A stretch of 53,560 nt of DNA from Planctomycetota bacterium (GTDB lineage Bacteria > Planctomycetota > Phycisphaerae > Phycisphaerales > SM1A02): the NCBI GenBank assembly GCA_022568135.1, contig JADFFQ010000021.1, positions 1-53,560 of the forward strand, read 5' to 3'. Both the position numbers and the translations under genes were made by a program. This document shows, piece by piece, positions 17,326 to 26,553 of the stretch; positions within the stretch are counted from its first letter, which is position 1, and every line of letters starts with the position of its first letter. Below the pieces are notes generated by a model. That model saw only the letters and a list, made by a program, of their open reading frames with translations, was not told where the DNA came from and did no database searches.

Positions 17326-18043
17326 GTTTAGCGGCTGCCGCGCAGCGGCGCTTCTGCTACCATGCGCTCCACCCATGGTCCTATGGTCCTGGCCTACCAC
17401 CTGATTCTTAGCGCCTACGGATTCTGGCTGCCCAACGATGAACGCGGATCATGGTCTCAGTTCGTCCGCGCTTACGAGTTAGCGCGGTTTGGCCCGGCCA
17501 CGAAAACGACGACACGGCGCTCCGTCGCGCATCGGCGTTACGATCCCATCCGGTGCGATGCCATGCTTGCTGCTCTGGCCCGCGAGCCCGTCGTGTTCGA
17601 CGGTCACCAAGCGCGGGCAGTTGTCCGTGGGTTGTCCGACTACGCTGCCCGCTCTTCTCTGCCGATCTACGCGTGTGCTGTGATGCCCAACCACGCTCAC
17701 CTGGTGGTTGGTCGGAGCCGGTTACTGATCGAGCGCGTGTGTGAGCAGCTCAAAGGTGCGGCAACGGCTCAGTTGAACCGTGAAGGCCGACATCCGTTCG
17801 CCGATCAGCCGTATCGCAACGGCCGGCTGCCTACACCGTGGGCGCGCAAAGGATGGTGGGTGTTCCTCGACCGCGCCGCGGATATTCGGCGAGCGATCCA
17901 CTACGTCAACGCCAATCCCGTACGCGCCGGGCTGCGGCCCCAGCGGTGGTCGTTGGTTACAGCCTACGAGCAACAATGGGCGGGGACGCTGCGCGTCACC
18001 CGCTAAACGTGCCCGCGGTTAGCGGTCCCCCACCGCTACGCGG
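17326..18043 (+). mobile_element. RAYT-type REP element: transposase gene with inverted ends
   Basis: The transposase gene is bracketed by GTTTAGCGG at 17326-17334 and its exact reverse complement CCGCTAAAC at 18000-18008; the right copy contains the stop codon. Both ends carry hairpin-prone GC sequence. Left: GCTGC-CGC-GCAGC just after the arm. Right: 18013-18043, arms CCGCGGTTAGCGGT and ACCGCTACGCGG around CCCCC, again containing TTAGCGG. This is the arrangement of REP-associated tyrosine transposases. The right hairpin abuts the end of the amidase gene at 18044. Confidence 0.6.
17383..18006 (+). CDS. REP-associated tyrosine transposase (Y1/HUH family)
   Basis: A 207-residue single-domain transposase of the IS200/REP (RAYT) type, which nicks single-stranded REP hairpins through a tyrosine. 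It starts 'MVLAYHLILSAYGFWLPNDERGSWS', a common start for this subgroup. The HUH metal-binding motif is 'VMPNHAHLVVG'. The C-terminal 'FADQPYRNGRLP' and 'IRRAIHYVNANPVRAGL' blocks include the family 'YVxxNPVRAG' tyrosine region. I chose ATG 17383; an in-frame ATG at 17362 adds seven residues. The gene is flanked by inverted TTAGCGG arms. Such genes are usually single-copy and domesticated. Confidence 0.85.
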   Translation: MVLAYHLILSAYGFWLPNDERGSWSQFVRAYELARFGPATKTTTRRSVAHRRYDPIRCDAMLAALAREPVVFDGHQARAVVRGLSDYAARSSLPIYACAVMPNHAHLVVGRSRLLIERVCEQLKGAATAQLNREGRHPFADQPYRNGRLPTPWARKGWWVFLDRAADIRRAIHYVNANPVRAGLRPQRWSLVTAYEQQWAGTLRVTR

Positions 18044-19786
18044 CTACGCGATCTTCGGCCGTTTGTGCCAGACGTCGAGTTGCCTTTCCAGCGCCATGCC
18101 GATTGAGCACAGGGTGCCGTCATGGAAGAGGCGACCCCACAACGTGATGCCATGAGGCGTGCCATCATCTTTGTACCCGCAGCGGAGTGTGAGCGAAGGA
18201 TGGCCGGTGTTGTTGGTGATTAGCAGCAGCGAGCCCGCGAAGCTGGGGCTGATCATCGCGTCGATGTCGGCAAACCTTTCAGCCATCATCTCCATCACCG
18301 ACCGGCGGAACCGCTGGGCCTGCACATATTCGATCGCGGGAACGAACCGTGTCTGGCGGAAGGTGTTCGGCCAGGCCTCCGGCTCCTGCCAGACCAGCTC
18401 GTCGTCGCGGTCGTTCAGCGTCAGTTCCTCGAAGCACGCCGCAGCCTCCACGAGCAGAATCGTCATCAGCGCCTCGTAGGGCCAATCGGGAAGCTCGATC
18501 TCGATCAGCTGTAACCCCGCGCTGCGTGCCACCTCAAGCACACGGCGGTCCAGATCAGTCGCTGCGTCTCCTTGGAACCACTTCGGCGAGTAGCCGACGC
18601 GCATGCCCTTGACCGCTTGTGTGGCGTCGAAATTGAAGGGAATGGCGAGGGACGCGGGATCGTCAGCGTCGGGCCCGTTGATGGCCGAGAGCACCAGCGC
18701 GCAATCCTCGACCGTACGGCAGATCGGGCCGATCTTGTCCAGCGACCAGCACAGAGCCATGGCCCCCGTCCGGGCGACCCGGCCGAACGTCGGTCGCAGG
18801 CCGGTCGCACCGCAGCGCATGCACGGTGAGACGATGGACCCCAGGGTTTCGGTGCCCAGGCTGAAAGCGATCAGACCGGCCGCCGTCGCCGCGGCCGAGC
18901 CCGCGCTGGAGCCGCTTGAGCCTTGATCGAGCTTCCAGGGGTTATTGGTTCGGCCGTCGAACCAGATGTCGCCGTAGGCCAGTGCCCCCAGCGTCAGCTT
19001 CGCCACGAGCACCGCCCCTGCGTCGTCGAGTCTCCTGACGACCGCGGCATCAGTCTTCGGCAGCCGGTCCTTGTAAGGATTGGCCCCCCAAGTGGTCTTG
19101 ATGCCGGCCGTGTCGAACAAGTCTTTGGCGCCCCAGGGGATTCCGTGCAGCGGTCCACGGTAGCGCCCCTCGGCAATCTCCTGGTCGGCTCGACTCGCCT
19201 GGCTGACCGCACGCTCCGGGGTCAGCGTGATCGTGCACTGGAGCTTCGGCCCGATTCGCTTGAGGCGGTCGAGATAGATCTTCATCAACCGGAGACTGGA
19301 AAGCTCGCCGCGCTCGATCCAGCGGGAGAGGCTGGTGACCGGGGCATAGGCGATGTCTTGGTCGTCTGTCGGCAAAGGATCAGGATCGACCTTTGAGCGG
19401 ACAATCGGGCGGGATTCCGCATCGACTTGCACCGAGGGCAGACGAGGGTCGAAGACGGTCGCCGGTGCCAGGCGATTGGCGAGCGCCTGCGACCGACGGC
19501 CTTGATATCGGGCCACATCGTCTTTGATCCCCTTGAGGATGACTGCTCGCTCAGCTTCAGTGAACTCGACCGCCGCCAGTTTCTCCGCTTCGGCGAGCGT
19601 GGCGGAGGTGATCGGCGGCCCTGTTCCCTCGGCGATGGGGTTCATGTCTGATAGGTCGCGCGGTTCAGCCGGTTCTTCTTGTGGCCCGCTGCTTGCACGA
19701 CCCGGCCACGCCGCCGACGCAGCGACCGCACCGCAGGAGAGGAGGAATCCTCGACGTGTTGCCGGACTCGTTTGATTCGTGGTCAT
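18044..19786 (-). CDS. Tat-exported amidase signature family hydrolase
   Basis: A 580-residue amidase with twin-arginine signal 'SPATRRGFLLSCGAVAASAAW' (residues 7-27), so it is probably folded in the cytoplasm and exported. The amidase signature is visible: 'PLHGIPWGAKDLFDTAGIKTTWGA' with the catalytic Lys221, the 'DQGSSGSSAGSAAATAAG' Ser block (287-304), and 'SLGTETLGSIVSP' with the nucleophile Ser317. The family includes Asp-/Glu-tRNA amidotransferase A subunits and many small-amide hydrolases. The Tat signal and the lack of gatB/gatC make a GatA role unlikely. Substrate unknown. Confidence 0.88.
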   Translation of the reverse strand: MTTNQTSPATRRGFLLSCGAVAASAAWPGRASSGPQEEPAEPRDLSDMNPIAEGTGPPITSATLAEAEKLAAVEFTEAERAVILKGIKDDVARYQGRRSQALANRLAPATVFDPRLPSVQVDAESRPIVRSKVDPDPLPTDDQDIAYAPVTSLSRWIERGELSSLRLMKIYLDRLKRIGPKLQCTITLTPERAVSQASRADQEIAEGRYRGPLHGIPWGAKDLFDTAGIKTTWGANPYKDRLPKTDAAVVRRLDDAGAVLVAKLTLGALAYGDIWFDGRTNNPWKLDQGSSGSSAGSAAATAAGLIAFSLGTETLGSIVSPCMRCGATGLRPTFGRVARTGAMALCWSLDKIGPICRTVEDCALVLSAINGPDADDPASLAIPFNFDATQAVKGMRVGYSPKWFQGDAATDLDRRVLEVARSAGLQLIEIELPDWPYEALMTILLVEAAACFEELTLNDRDDELVWQEPEAWPNTFRQTRFVPAIEYVQAQRFRRSVMEMMAERFADIDAMISPSFAGSLLLITNNTGHPSLTLRCGYKDDGTPHGITLWGRLFHDGTLCSIGMALERQLDVWHKRPKIA

Positions 19787-20085
19787 GGCGGATGCTCCGT
19801 CTGGATTGCGAGGCGAGAAGTGTACTTCACGTCACGGCGCGGGAGCATTGCCGGGCAAGCCGGCCGACAGGGGACACACCGCCACATGCCCAGGCGTTGC
19901 AAAGCGATTCTTCTACCCAGTTGGATATCTCCAGCTCAGTCGATTGTGCAGACCGGGGTGGCGTTTCCGGTTGATCATGCTCGGAAGCTGAAAATGGCGA
20001 CTCGAACTCCCATCGCGCCTTGTACCGCTGTCGCTGAATTGGATGCTGTGCTTAGGAGGCATCCTGTGAAGCGGACGACACGGCT
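19787..20085. other. Intergenic stretch between divergent amidase and lipoprotein genes
   Basis: No convincing gene. It must contain the promoters of the amidase (minus) and the small lipoprotein (plus). TAGGAGGCATCC at about 20052-20063 looks like a strong ribosome site, but the nearby GTG opens a frame without coding character. Confidence 0.35.
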
Positions 20086-20331
20086 ATGCGCTCAGGTGCC
20101 TCGAGAAGGCTGGTTCCGATCGGACTCTGGCTTGCGGCCACGGTCGCCCTAATGGCGGGATGTGCATCGCCCGCCAAGAGGCAGTACGAGCGCCACCTTT
20201 CGATCACCCTCGCGCCGGTCGCGCCGGGCAGCGAAGCATTAGCGGCGTTTGATGTGGACCGAAACGTCGAGCGACGGGCCGCGTTGGCGGCGGCTGACGT
20301 GATCGCCTCCGCCGCCGCAACACCACAATAG
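20086..20331 (+). CDS. Small predicted lipoprotein
   Basis: An 81-residue protein with a basic N-terminus and a lipobox: 'RRLVPIGLWLAATVALMAGCASP', Cys at about residue 26. The mature part is short, charged and Ala-rich ('DVDRNVERRAALAAADVIASAAA'), with no recognised domain. It is convergent with the E2 gene, whose stop codon region overlaps its end (20339 against 20331). Short length leaves some doubt, but the signal peptide is clear. Confidence 0.55.
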   Translation: MRSGASRRLVPIGLWLAATVALMAGCASPAKRQYERHLSITLAPVAPGSEALAAFDVDRNVERRAALAAADVIASAAATPQ

Positions 20332-20338
20332 CCCAGCG

Positions 20339-21691
20339 TCACACCAGCAGCGTTGCGGGATTCTCGATCAACTGTTTGAGGGTTGCCAGGTATTGTGCCG
20401 CCATAGCCCCGTCAATAACGCGGTGATCGAGACTGAGCGTGGCGGACATTTCGTGGCCAACCGTCATCTCGCCGTGGCGCACGACCGGCTTCTGGAGGGC
20501 GGCGCCGACGGCAAGGATCGCGCAATTCGGCGGGTTGATGATCGCCGTGAAATGCTCGACACCGAACATCCCGAGGTTGGAGAGCGTGAACGTGGCGTCG
20601 GCCATCTCTTCGAGGGTCAGCCCACGGGTGCGAGCCTTCCCGGCGAGGTGTTGGGATTCGAGCGAGATCGTCCGCAAGGTTTTTTGATCCGCATTGCGAA
20701 CGGTGGCGACGACCAATCCCCCACCGCGGTCGGCTGGCAGGGCGATCGCCAGGCCGATGTTAACCATGCCGTGAATCTTGATGTGGTCACCGCGCCAAGA
20801 TGCATTGAATTGCGGGTGTTGGTGCATGGCCAGAGCGCAGCCGCGTACCAGGAAATCGTTTACCGATAGCCTCACGCCTTGCTCGTCAAGCTGATCGTTG
20901 AGTGTGCGGCGCAGCTCGAGCAGCGGATCCATATTGAACGTGACGGTGACCTGATAATGCGGGATGGTGGCCTTGGCTTCGACCAGCCGCCGTGCGATCG
21001 TCTGCCGCATGTTGGACAGCGCGACGGTCGCCTCTTCGAGGACACCGGTCGCCTGGACGATGGTCGTGTCGATAGGCACCGGCGTGGCGGGCACCACCGC
21101 CTTGGCGGACGGAGGAATCGCGGCGGCGGTTTCCTGACCGGCCTCAACCGCCCGCAGCACGTCGCGCTTGACGATGCGCCCGCCCGGTCCGGACCCCTGT
21201 AGCGTGCTGACATCGACTGCATGCTCCTGGGCGAGACGGCGAGCGACGGGGCTCAAGCGAACACGGCCGTCACCGGCGGCTTCGCGTTGCGGCGGCGGCG
21301 CGGGTGCCGGGGTTGTCGATGACGCCGTTGCCGTGGCCGTCACAGTTGGCTTGTCGGGCTCAGCAGCGGGCGGTGGTTGTGCACCAGCGTGTTGGGAGCG
21401 CTGCACCGCCGGCTGGGCAGTGACGGTCGCCGCAACCTTCTCCCGATCTTCACCTTCCTCGGCCAGGATGGCGATCACCGTGCCGACCTCAACCATCTTC
21501 CCTTGACCGACGAGAATCCTGGCAATTGTCCCGTCGTCGAAGACCTGCATCTCCATGGTAGCCTTGTCGGTCTCGATGTCCGCAACCGCGTCGCCGGCCG
21601 AAACCACATCGCCTTCGGCCACGTTCCACTTGATAATCGTTCCCTGCTCCATCGTGTCCGAGAGGCGGGGCATGGTGATTTCGATGGACAT
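20339..21691 (-). CDS. pdhC: Pyruvate dehydrogenase E2, dihydrolipoamide acetyltransferase
   Basis: E2 transfers the acetyl group from lipoate to CoA and forms the core of the pyruvate dehydrogenase complex. The 450-residue protein has one lipoyl domain ('IETDKATMEMQVFDDG', lipoyl Lys in DKA), a long Pro/Ala/Thr linker, and a peripheral-subunit-binding domain ('VRLSPVARRLAQEHAVDV...GSGPGGRIVKRDV'). The catalytic domain carries 'LSLDHRVIDGAMAAQYL' (HxxxDG). It follows the E1 genes on the same strand but is separated from them by a perfect palindrome at 21727-21754. A branched-chain or acetoin dehydrogenase role cannot be fully excluded. Confidence 0.9.
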   Translation of the reverse strand: MSIEITMPRLSDTMEQGTIIKWNVAEGDVVSAGDAVADIETDKATMEMQVFDDGTIARILVGQGKMVEVGTVIAILAEEGEDREKVAATVTAQPAVQRSQHAGAQPPPAAEPDKPTVTATATASSTTPAPAPPPQREAAGDGRVRLSPVARRLAQEHAVDVSTLQGSGPGGRIVKRDVLRAVEAGQETAAAIPPSAKAVVPATPVPIDTTIVQATGVLEEATVALSNMRQTIARRLVEAKATIPHYQVTVTFNMDPLLELRRTLNDQLDEQGVRLSVNDFLVRGCALAMHQHPQFNASWRGDHIKIHGMVNIGLAIALPADRGGGLVVATVRNADQKTLRTISLESQHLAGKARTRGLTLEEMADATFTLSNLGMFGVEHFTAIINPPNCAILAVGAALQKPVVRHGEMTVGHEMSATLSLDHRVIDGAMAAQYLATLKQLIENPATLLV

Positions 21692-21726
21692 GGGATGTGT
21701 CTCGCGTTTGATTGCGTACGTGAGGC

Positions 21727-21754
21727 AAGCCCAGGGAAAGCTTTCCCTGGGCTT
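21727..21754. terminator. Palindrome copy 2, between E1beta and E2 genes
   Basis: A 28-bp perfect palindrome with the same core as the copies at 4670 and 36043. It begins at the last base of the E1beta stop codon and ends 36 bases before the E2 start. Here it sits inside an apparent operon, so it would act as an attenuator, a processing site or an mRNA-stabilising hairpin rather than a simple end. Confidence 0.65.
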
Positions 21755-22743
21755 TACGCGTTGTAGGTCACGGTGCGAACCGCTTCGCAGATCTTGCGCG
21801 CGTTGGGAAGCATTTCCTGCTCCAGGTTGTAGGCATACGCCGGTGGAACATCGTCGCTGTGCACGCGAACGACGTGGTGATCCAGGTCGTCGAAGCAGCG
21901 CTCATGGACCTGAGCGGCGACCTCAGCCCCAATCGACGCAAAAGGCCATGACTGATCCACCACGACGCAGCAGTTGGTCTTGCACACCGACCGGACGATC
22001 GTTTCTATGTCCAAGGGGCGGATCGTTCGGCCGTCGATCACCTCGCAGTCGATCCCGTCCGATGCCAGCGTCTCCGCCGCTTCCATGCAGAAATACAACG
22101 GCCGGCCGAAGCTGACAATTGTGCAGTCGCTGCCGGTGCGGCGGACAGTGGCCTGGCCCAACGGAATCAGGTACTCGGCTTCGGGGACATCTCCCTTGAC
22201 CGAAAGCAGCCGTTCGGATTCGAGGAAGAACACCGGATTGTCATCGCGGATGGCCGTCTTGATCAGACCCTTGGCATCATAGGGATCAAATGGGATGGCT
22301 ATTTTCAAGCCCGGGACGTTGGCGTACATCGACTCAACAGACCAGGAGTGCGTGGAGCCGAGCTGGCCGCCGGCTCCGTTGTTGCCCCGATAGACGATGG
22401 GGATCTTGAACTGCCCGCCGGACATGTACAGCATCTTCGGGGCGTTGTTGAGGATCTGATCCGCGGCGACCAGGCTGAAAGACCAGCTCATGAACTCAAT
22501 GATCGGGCGCAGGCCCATCATGGCCGCGCCGATGCCCAACCCGGCGAACCCTGATTCGGAAATGGGCGTGTCGATCACCCGCTGCGGGCCAAACTCCTGG
22601 AGCATGCCCCGGCTGACCTTGTAGGCCCCCTGGTATTGGGCCACCTCCTCACCCATGAGGAAGACGCAGGGATCGCGGCGCATCTCTTCGCTCATCCCTT
22701 CGCGTAATGCGTCACGGAATTCGATCTGCCTGGTCGTGCTCAT
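21754..22743 (-). CDS. pdhB: Pyruvate dehydrogenase E1 component, beta subunit
   Basis: The beta subunit of the thiamine-diphosphate-dependent alpha2beta2 E1. The 329-residue protein begins 'MSTTRQIEFRDALREGMSEEM'. It shows 'VFLMGEEVAQYQGAYKVSRGM' (catalytic-site Glu region), 'DTPISESGFAGLGIGAAMMGLRPIIEFM', 'YRGNNGAGGQLGSTHS', and the C-terminal 'VIDGRTIRPLDIETIV', 'VVDQSWPFASIGAEVAAQV' block. ATG 22743 lies one base past the E1alpha stop, so the two are tightly coupled; a longer open frame upstream overlaps E1alpha and is rejected. Confidence 0.93.
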   Translation of the reverse strand: MSTTRQIEFRDALREGMSEEMRRDPCVFLMGEEVAQYQGAYKVSRGMLQEFGPQRVIDTPISESGFAGLGIGAAMMGLRPIIEFMSWSFSLVAADQILNNAPKMLYMSGGQFKIPIVYRGNNGAGGQLGSTHSWSVESMYANVPGLKIAIPFDPYDAKGLIKTAIRDDNPVFFLESERLLSVKGDVPEAEYLIPLGQATVRRTGSDCTIVSFGRPLYFCMEAAETLASDGIDCEVIDGRTIRPLDIETIVRSVCKTNCCVVVDQSWPFASIGAEVAAQVHERCFDDLDHHVVRVHSDDVPPAYAYNLEQEMLPNARKICEAVRTVTYNA

Positions 22744-22744
22744 G

Positions 22745-23842
22745 CTACGCTTGGCCCTGTTGGGTCTCATTGAGCATCGGCGGCTGGCTTGTGCCGAGGT
22801 ACGGCCCCCACACGTCGGCGTAGACGTCCGTGTAAAGCTCCTCGGGTCCGGGCGGCGGCGACGCCTCAGCCCACTTGATCGCCTCGCGAACCTGCGCGCG
22901 AATCTCCTTGACCAGCACGTCATACTCCTTCTGCGCCAGGTTGCGCTGCGTCATGAGGAAGTTAGCAAGCCTGTCGATGGGATCCGCCGCCTCGTATTGC
23001 TGCTCCTGCTCCTTCGTGCGATACTTGCGGGGGTCGGACATCGAGTGGCCTTTGTATCGGTAGGTTCGCAGCTCCAGGAAGGCCGGCCGAGATGTTTCCC
23101 TGCACCGATCGACGACCGGCTTCACGCCATCATAGACTGTCATCACGTCCATACCGTCGATCGAAGCGTGTTCAATGCCGTAGGCCAACGCCTTGGCGGT
23201 GATCTGATGAGCCATGGTGGTGCCGCGGTCGACGGACGTTCCCATGGAATAGCCGTTGTTCTCGCAGACGAAGACAATGGGCAAGTCGAGAATCCCCGCC
23301 AGATTCATTGCTTCGTGGAAGGCGCCCTGATTCAGCGCGCCGTCGCCGAGAAAGCACGTGGTGACACGGCTGGATGCGGCGCTGTTGATCACTTCGTCCA
23401 GGTACTTGGTGGCAAAGGCGAGGCCAACCCCAAGCGGGCATTGGGCACCCACGATCCCGTGCCCACCGAACATTTGGTTCGTCTTGTCGAACATATGCAT
23501 CGAACCGCCCTTGCCTTTGGCGCAGCCCCCGATGCGCCCGAACATCTCGGCCATGCAGTGCTTCGGATCCATCCCCCGGGCCAGGGCGTGTCCGTGGTCG
23601 CGGTAGGCTGTGATGATCGGATCATCATGACCCAGGGCAGCGATCACCCCGACGGCCACTGCTTCCTGGCCGATGTAGATGTGCAGAAACCCGCCGATCT
23701 TGCGGTTCTGATAGGCCTGCATTGACCGCACTTCGAACTCGCGGATCAGCAGCATGTCGCGCAGCCAGTTCCGCAGGGTTTGGTCCGGAAGGTTGGCCGC
23801 GAGATTCTTTTGGGTGGCTGGAGGCGTCGCCATCGTGGGCAT
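22745..23842 (-). CDS. pdhA: Pyruvate dehydrogenase E1 component, alpha subunit
   Basis: The alpha subunit binds ThDP and starts pyruvate decarboxylation. The 365-residue protein shows 'MLLIREFEVRSMQAYQNRKIGGFLHIYIGQEAVAVG', 'YRDHGHALARGMD', 'AKGKGGSMHMFDK' and the ThDP motif beginning 'GDGALNQGAFHEAMNLA' and ending 'CENNGYSMGTS'. The phosphorylation-loop-like 'YRYKGHSMSDPRKYRTKEE'-type segment is also present. ATG 23842 ('MPTMATPPATQK') is preferred to 23884. The gene order is E1alpha, E1beta, palindrome, E2. No dihydrolipoamide dehydrogenase gene is present, so E3 must be encoded elsewhere. Confidence 0.93.
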   Translation of the reverse strand: MPTMATPPATQKNLAANLPDQTLRNWLRDMLLIREFEVRSMQAYQNRKIGGFLHIYIGQEAVAVGVIAALGHDDPIITAYRDHGHALARGMDPKHCMAEMFGRIGGCAKGKGGSMHMFDKTNQMFGGHGIVGAQCPLGVGLAFATKYLDEVINSAASSRVTTCFLGDGALNQGAFHEAMNLAGILDLPIVFVCENNGYSMGTSVDRGTTMAHQITAKALAYGIEHASIDGMDVMTVYDGVKPVVDRCRETSRPAFLELRTYRYKGHSMSDPRKYRTKEQEQQYEAADPIDRLANFLMTQRNLAQKEYDVLVKEIRAQVREAIKWAEASPPPGPEELYTDVYADVWGPYLGTSQPPMLNETQQGQA

Positions 23843-23992
23843 CAAGTGGTCTCTCAGCAATGCACCGGCATCAGGATAGCCCACGAGCGCGATGCGGTCA
23901 CTGTCCCGACGCCGCTACGACGCTCCTCGTCTCAGACAAGCAGCCGCCGAGGTTGCCGACACCATTATCGGCCGATTGCCGCCGCCGGGTGA

Positions 23993-26236
23993 CTAGTTTG
24001 CCATCGCATGCCTGGTATCGGTCGCGGTGGTTCCCAACGCCCTGGCCTGCAGGATCAATAGCGCCGTTTCAAGCTGCGGATCGAGACCCTTGGTGAGCAG
24101 ATCAGTGATGTCGGGGCGCCCGTCAGCTTGCACCGGGTCGTCCTCGTGAAGGATGTCGGCCGCCTGCCGTAGATCATAGGCGGCCTTGATCTGCTGGGGT
24201 GTCGTGTCCACGACGATATCGGGATCCACTCCCCAATCCTTGGCTCCAGATCGGCGGTGAACGAGGCGCCCCTTCTCGCCGCGCTCGCGTTGCTCCTTGG
24301 TCGCCGGCAGGCGGTAGTACTGCGTGGTGAGTTTCAACCTCGCCTCGTGAGCGATGCGGTGCACCGTCTGCACGCTGCCTTTGCCGAAACTGCGCTTCCC
24401 AACCACGACCGCAGCCCGGTGGGCCTGAAGACAACCCGCCACGATCTCACTGGCGCTGGCGGAGCCCTGGTTGATGAGCACCACGGTGGGGAGCCCGGCC
24501 ATCGCGGCCTTGTGCGGCACGGCCCGTCGATCGGGCCAGGCCTGCTCCTGGTCCTTCGTCTCGCCGGAGACGATGACGCCGCTACGGACAAACAAGTTGC
24601 TCACGTCCACAGCTGAGGGGAGAAGGCCGCCGGGGTTGTAGCGAAGATCAAGAATCAGCCCGTTTGGTCGGCCATCGTCGTTGATCTGGTCCCACGCCTC
24701 CTTCAAATCATCATACGTGTCTTCATTGAACGCGGTGAGGCGGATATAGGCGATACGAGTATCCGGATCGATGAACCAATCCCATCGCGGCTTGCCGTTG
24801 TCGTCCAGCCCCGTCTTCCACCAGCCCTTGACCGATCTGATCTTGATGACGTCGCGCGTGATCGGGATGCGAATGATATCTTGAGCGTCCTCCCGGCGGA
24901 TGCCGAGCTCAACCGTGGTGCCCTTGGGGCCGGTGATCTTGTCCACCGCATCGTTGAGACTCCAGCCGACGGTGGATACGCCATCCACCTCGGCGATGCG
25001 GTCGTTCGGTTTGATGCCGGCGAAATATGCCGGAGTACCTTCGAGTGGATTCACGACATTGATCTCGCGCTTCTCGTCGTGGCGAATCAGGATCCCCACC
25101 CCTACGAAGCTTCCCTGCGTGGATTGCTTGAACCGGCGGAGCTTGTTCGGCCAGATGATCTCGGAGTATTCATCGAGCGCGCGCATCGCGCCGTCGCCGA
25201 ACTCCCGGTAGAGCACCTCGTTGGGCAGTTGGATCGTTTCCTGTGATTTCTTCACCACAGCGTCGAGCAATTTGGAACATTTCCAGTACCCTCGATCCTT
25301 CCTCAGCTCGTGGTCGGGCATCTGGTCTAGCCAAAGCAGTTTCTGGTCGAGAAAACCAATCCAGCCGTGGCGCTTCTCGGCATTCTGAAGGTTGGGGTAA
25401 GTTTCAGCGAGGGCGGGCATGGTGGCGAGCATCTTGAGCGCTTTCAACGCTCCGTTCAGCAGTGGCCGCCAGCCGTTGTCGTCGGCTTCAATGTGGTCCC
25501 TGGCTGACGCCCGCAGCGCCTCCTTGACCATCCGATGGTTGATGTCATGCAGCCGCAGCTTCCAATCCTCGGTCCGCCGGGGGTTGAACTCGTCCAATGG
25601 CTTCTCGCCAAAGCGCTGGGCCTGGCGGCTACGCAGTTCGTGCATGCGCTGGGGCGCGTAATTGGACAACAGCACCAGCCTGCGGTTGGTGCGATCAAGT
25701 TCCTCCTCGTATTCGCTCGTGTGCTCATAGAGCACGTTGAGCCGGTACAGCAGCTCGTAGGCCAACAACCAGTCGCCGTCGCGCCGGGCGATGGGAATCT
25801 GGGCCTTGGCCCGGGTGACGACCTGGGCGATCTCCGGATCATCCAGAACAGCTACCAGATCGTCGCTGAGGGTCTGCACCTCGACCGCCGTCGTCAACGC
25901 CTGGGAAATCTTGTCCTCTGCCAAATGGGTGCGCATCCGTTCGCGTGCGTCAGCGCGGTCCGCTCTCCTGGTAGCCAGTCCATCGCGCAAGTTGCGATCA
26001 TATTGGTCCAGGGACGCGCGGAGCCGCTTGGCATCTTCGTTTTCTGCCCGCCCCGGGATCTGCTTCAGGTACGTCTCCAGTGCCCCGCGATCACCCTGGC
26101 TGGCCGATTCCCAGACCAGCTCCGACCACCGCTCGATCGTCAGCCGCTCGTCCTGAGCGCCCAGCGGGCAAACACATGCTCCCCATACGCAGACTGCGAC
26201 GATCAAAACACGGCTGCCAAGGCTGATTTGCGGCAT
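23993..26236 (-). CDS. Exported S41 (C-terminal processing) peptidase with PDZ domain
   Basis: A 747-residue exported serine protease. Signal peptide 'RVLIVAVCVWGACVCPLGAQ' is followed by a long helical, charged N-terminal region of several hundred residues with no family I recognise. A PDZ domain comes next ('VGVGILIRHDEKREINVVNPLEGTPAYFAGIKPNDRIAEVDG'), then the S41 core. The core has 'GLILDLRYNPGGLLPSAVDVS', 'VVLINQGSASASEIVAGCLQ' (catalytic Ser) and 'VGKRSFGKGSVQTVHRI' (catalytic Lys). Members cut the C-termini of periplasmic proteins. I chose ATG 26236, with AAAGGGGTG upstream; ATG 26278 is in the leader. Divergent from the small membrane-protein gene. Confidence 0.9.
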   Translation of the reverse strand: MPQISLGSRVLIVAVCVWGACVCPLGAQDERLTIERWSELVWESASQGDRGALETYLKQIPGRAENEDAKRLRASLDQYDRNLRDGLATRRADRADARERMRTHLAEDKISQALTTAVEVQTLSDDLVAVLDDPEIAQVVTRAKAQIPIARRDGDWLLAYELLYRLNVLYEHTSEYEEELDRTNRRLVLLSNYAPQRMHELRSRQAQRFGEKPLDEFNPRRTEDWKLRLHDINHRMVKEALRASARDHIEADDNGWRPLLNGALKALKMLATMPALAETYPNLQNAEKRHGWIGFLDQKLLWLDQMPDHELRKDRGYWKCSKLLDAVVKKSQETIQLPNEVLYREFGDGAMRALDEYSEIIWPNKLRRFKQSTQGSFVGVGILIRHDEKREINVVNPLEGTPAYFAGIKPNDRIAEVDGVSTVGWSLNDAVDKITGPKGTTVELGIRREDAQDIIRIPITRDVIKIRSVKGWWKTGLDDNGKPRWDWFIDPDTRIAYIRLTAFNEDTYDDLKEAWDQINDDGRPNGLILDLRYNPGGLLPSAVDVSNLFVRSGVIVSGETKDQEQAWPDRRAVPHKAAMAGLPTVVLINQGSASASEIVAGCLQAHRAAVVVGKRSFGKGSVQTVHRIAHEARLKLTTQYYRLPATKEQRERGEKGRLVHRRSGAKDWGVDPDIVVDTTPQQIKAAYDLRQAADILHEDDPVQADGRPDITDLLTKGLDPQLETALLILQARALGTTATDTRHAMAN

Positions 26237-26553
26237 CTTCACATCACCCCTTTCGCTCTGATGGTCCTGTACGTCCACGATTCGCCGGTGGGTGCATCGG
26301 CAAGGAACCTATGGCACGATAAAGCGGCACGATAAAGGCGGGCATCGGTTGCGCATCGACCATCACTGCAGATTCCTTCACCAGATTAGCCCAGCGGTTC
26401 CGCCTGGCGGTGGGCTGGCAGGAGGAGTTCCGCCTGCATTCTCCGATAACGCCTGCCATAGTTCCATCTGGGCACCTCGTCAAGCGCGGTAGGCTGGGCA
26501 GTTTGCTGGAGCCCCGCGGCTGCCCGACGAGCTCTAACTATACTACTGGCTCC
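26237..26553. other. Divergent intergenic region with a 12-bp direct repeat
   Basis: No gene seen. GGCACGATAAAG occurs at 26313-26324 and again at 26326-26337, one base apart. Its position in the promoter region between the S41 gene and the membrane-protein gene would suit a regulator-binding site, but simple duplication is equally possible. Confidence 0.4.

Noticed and set aside
17287..17382. trpA or another trp gene following trpB
   Set aside because: Only 96 bases lie before the transposase and nothing trp-like follows, so trpB stands alone here.
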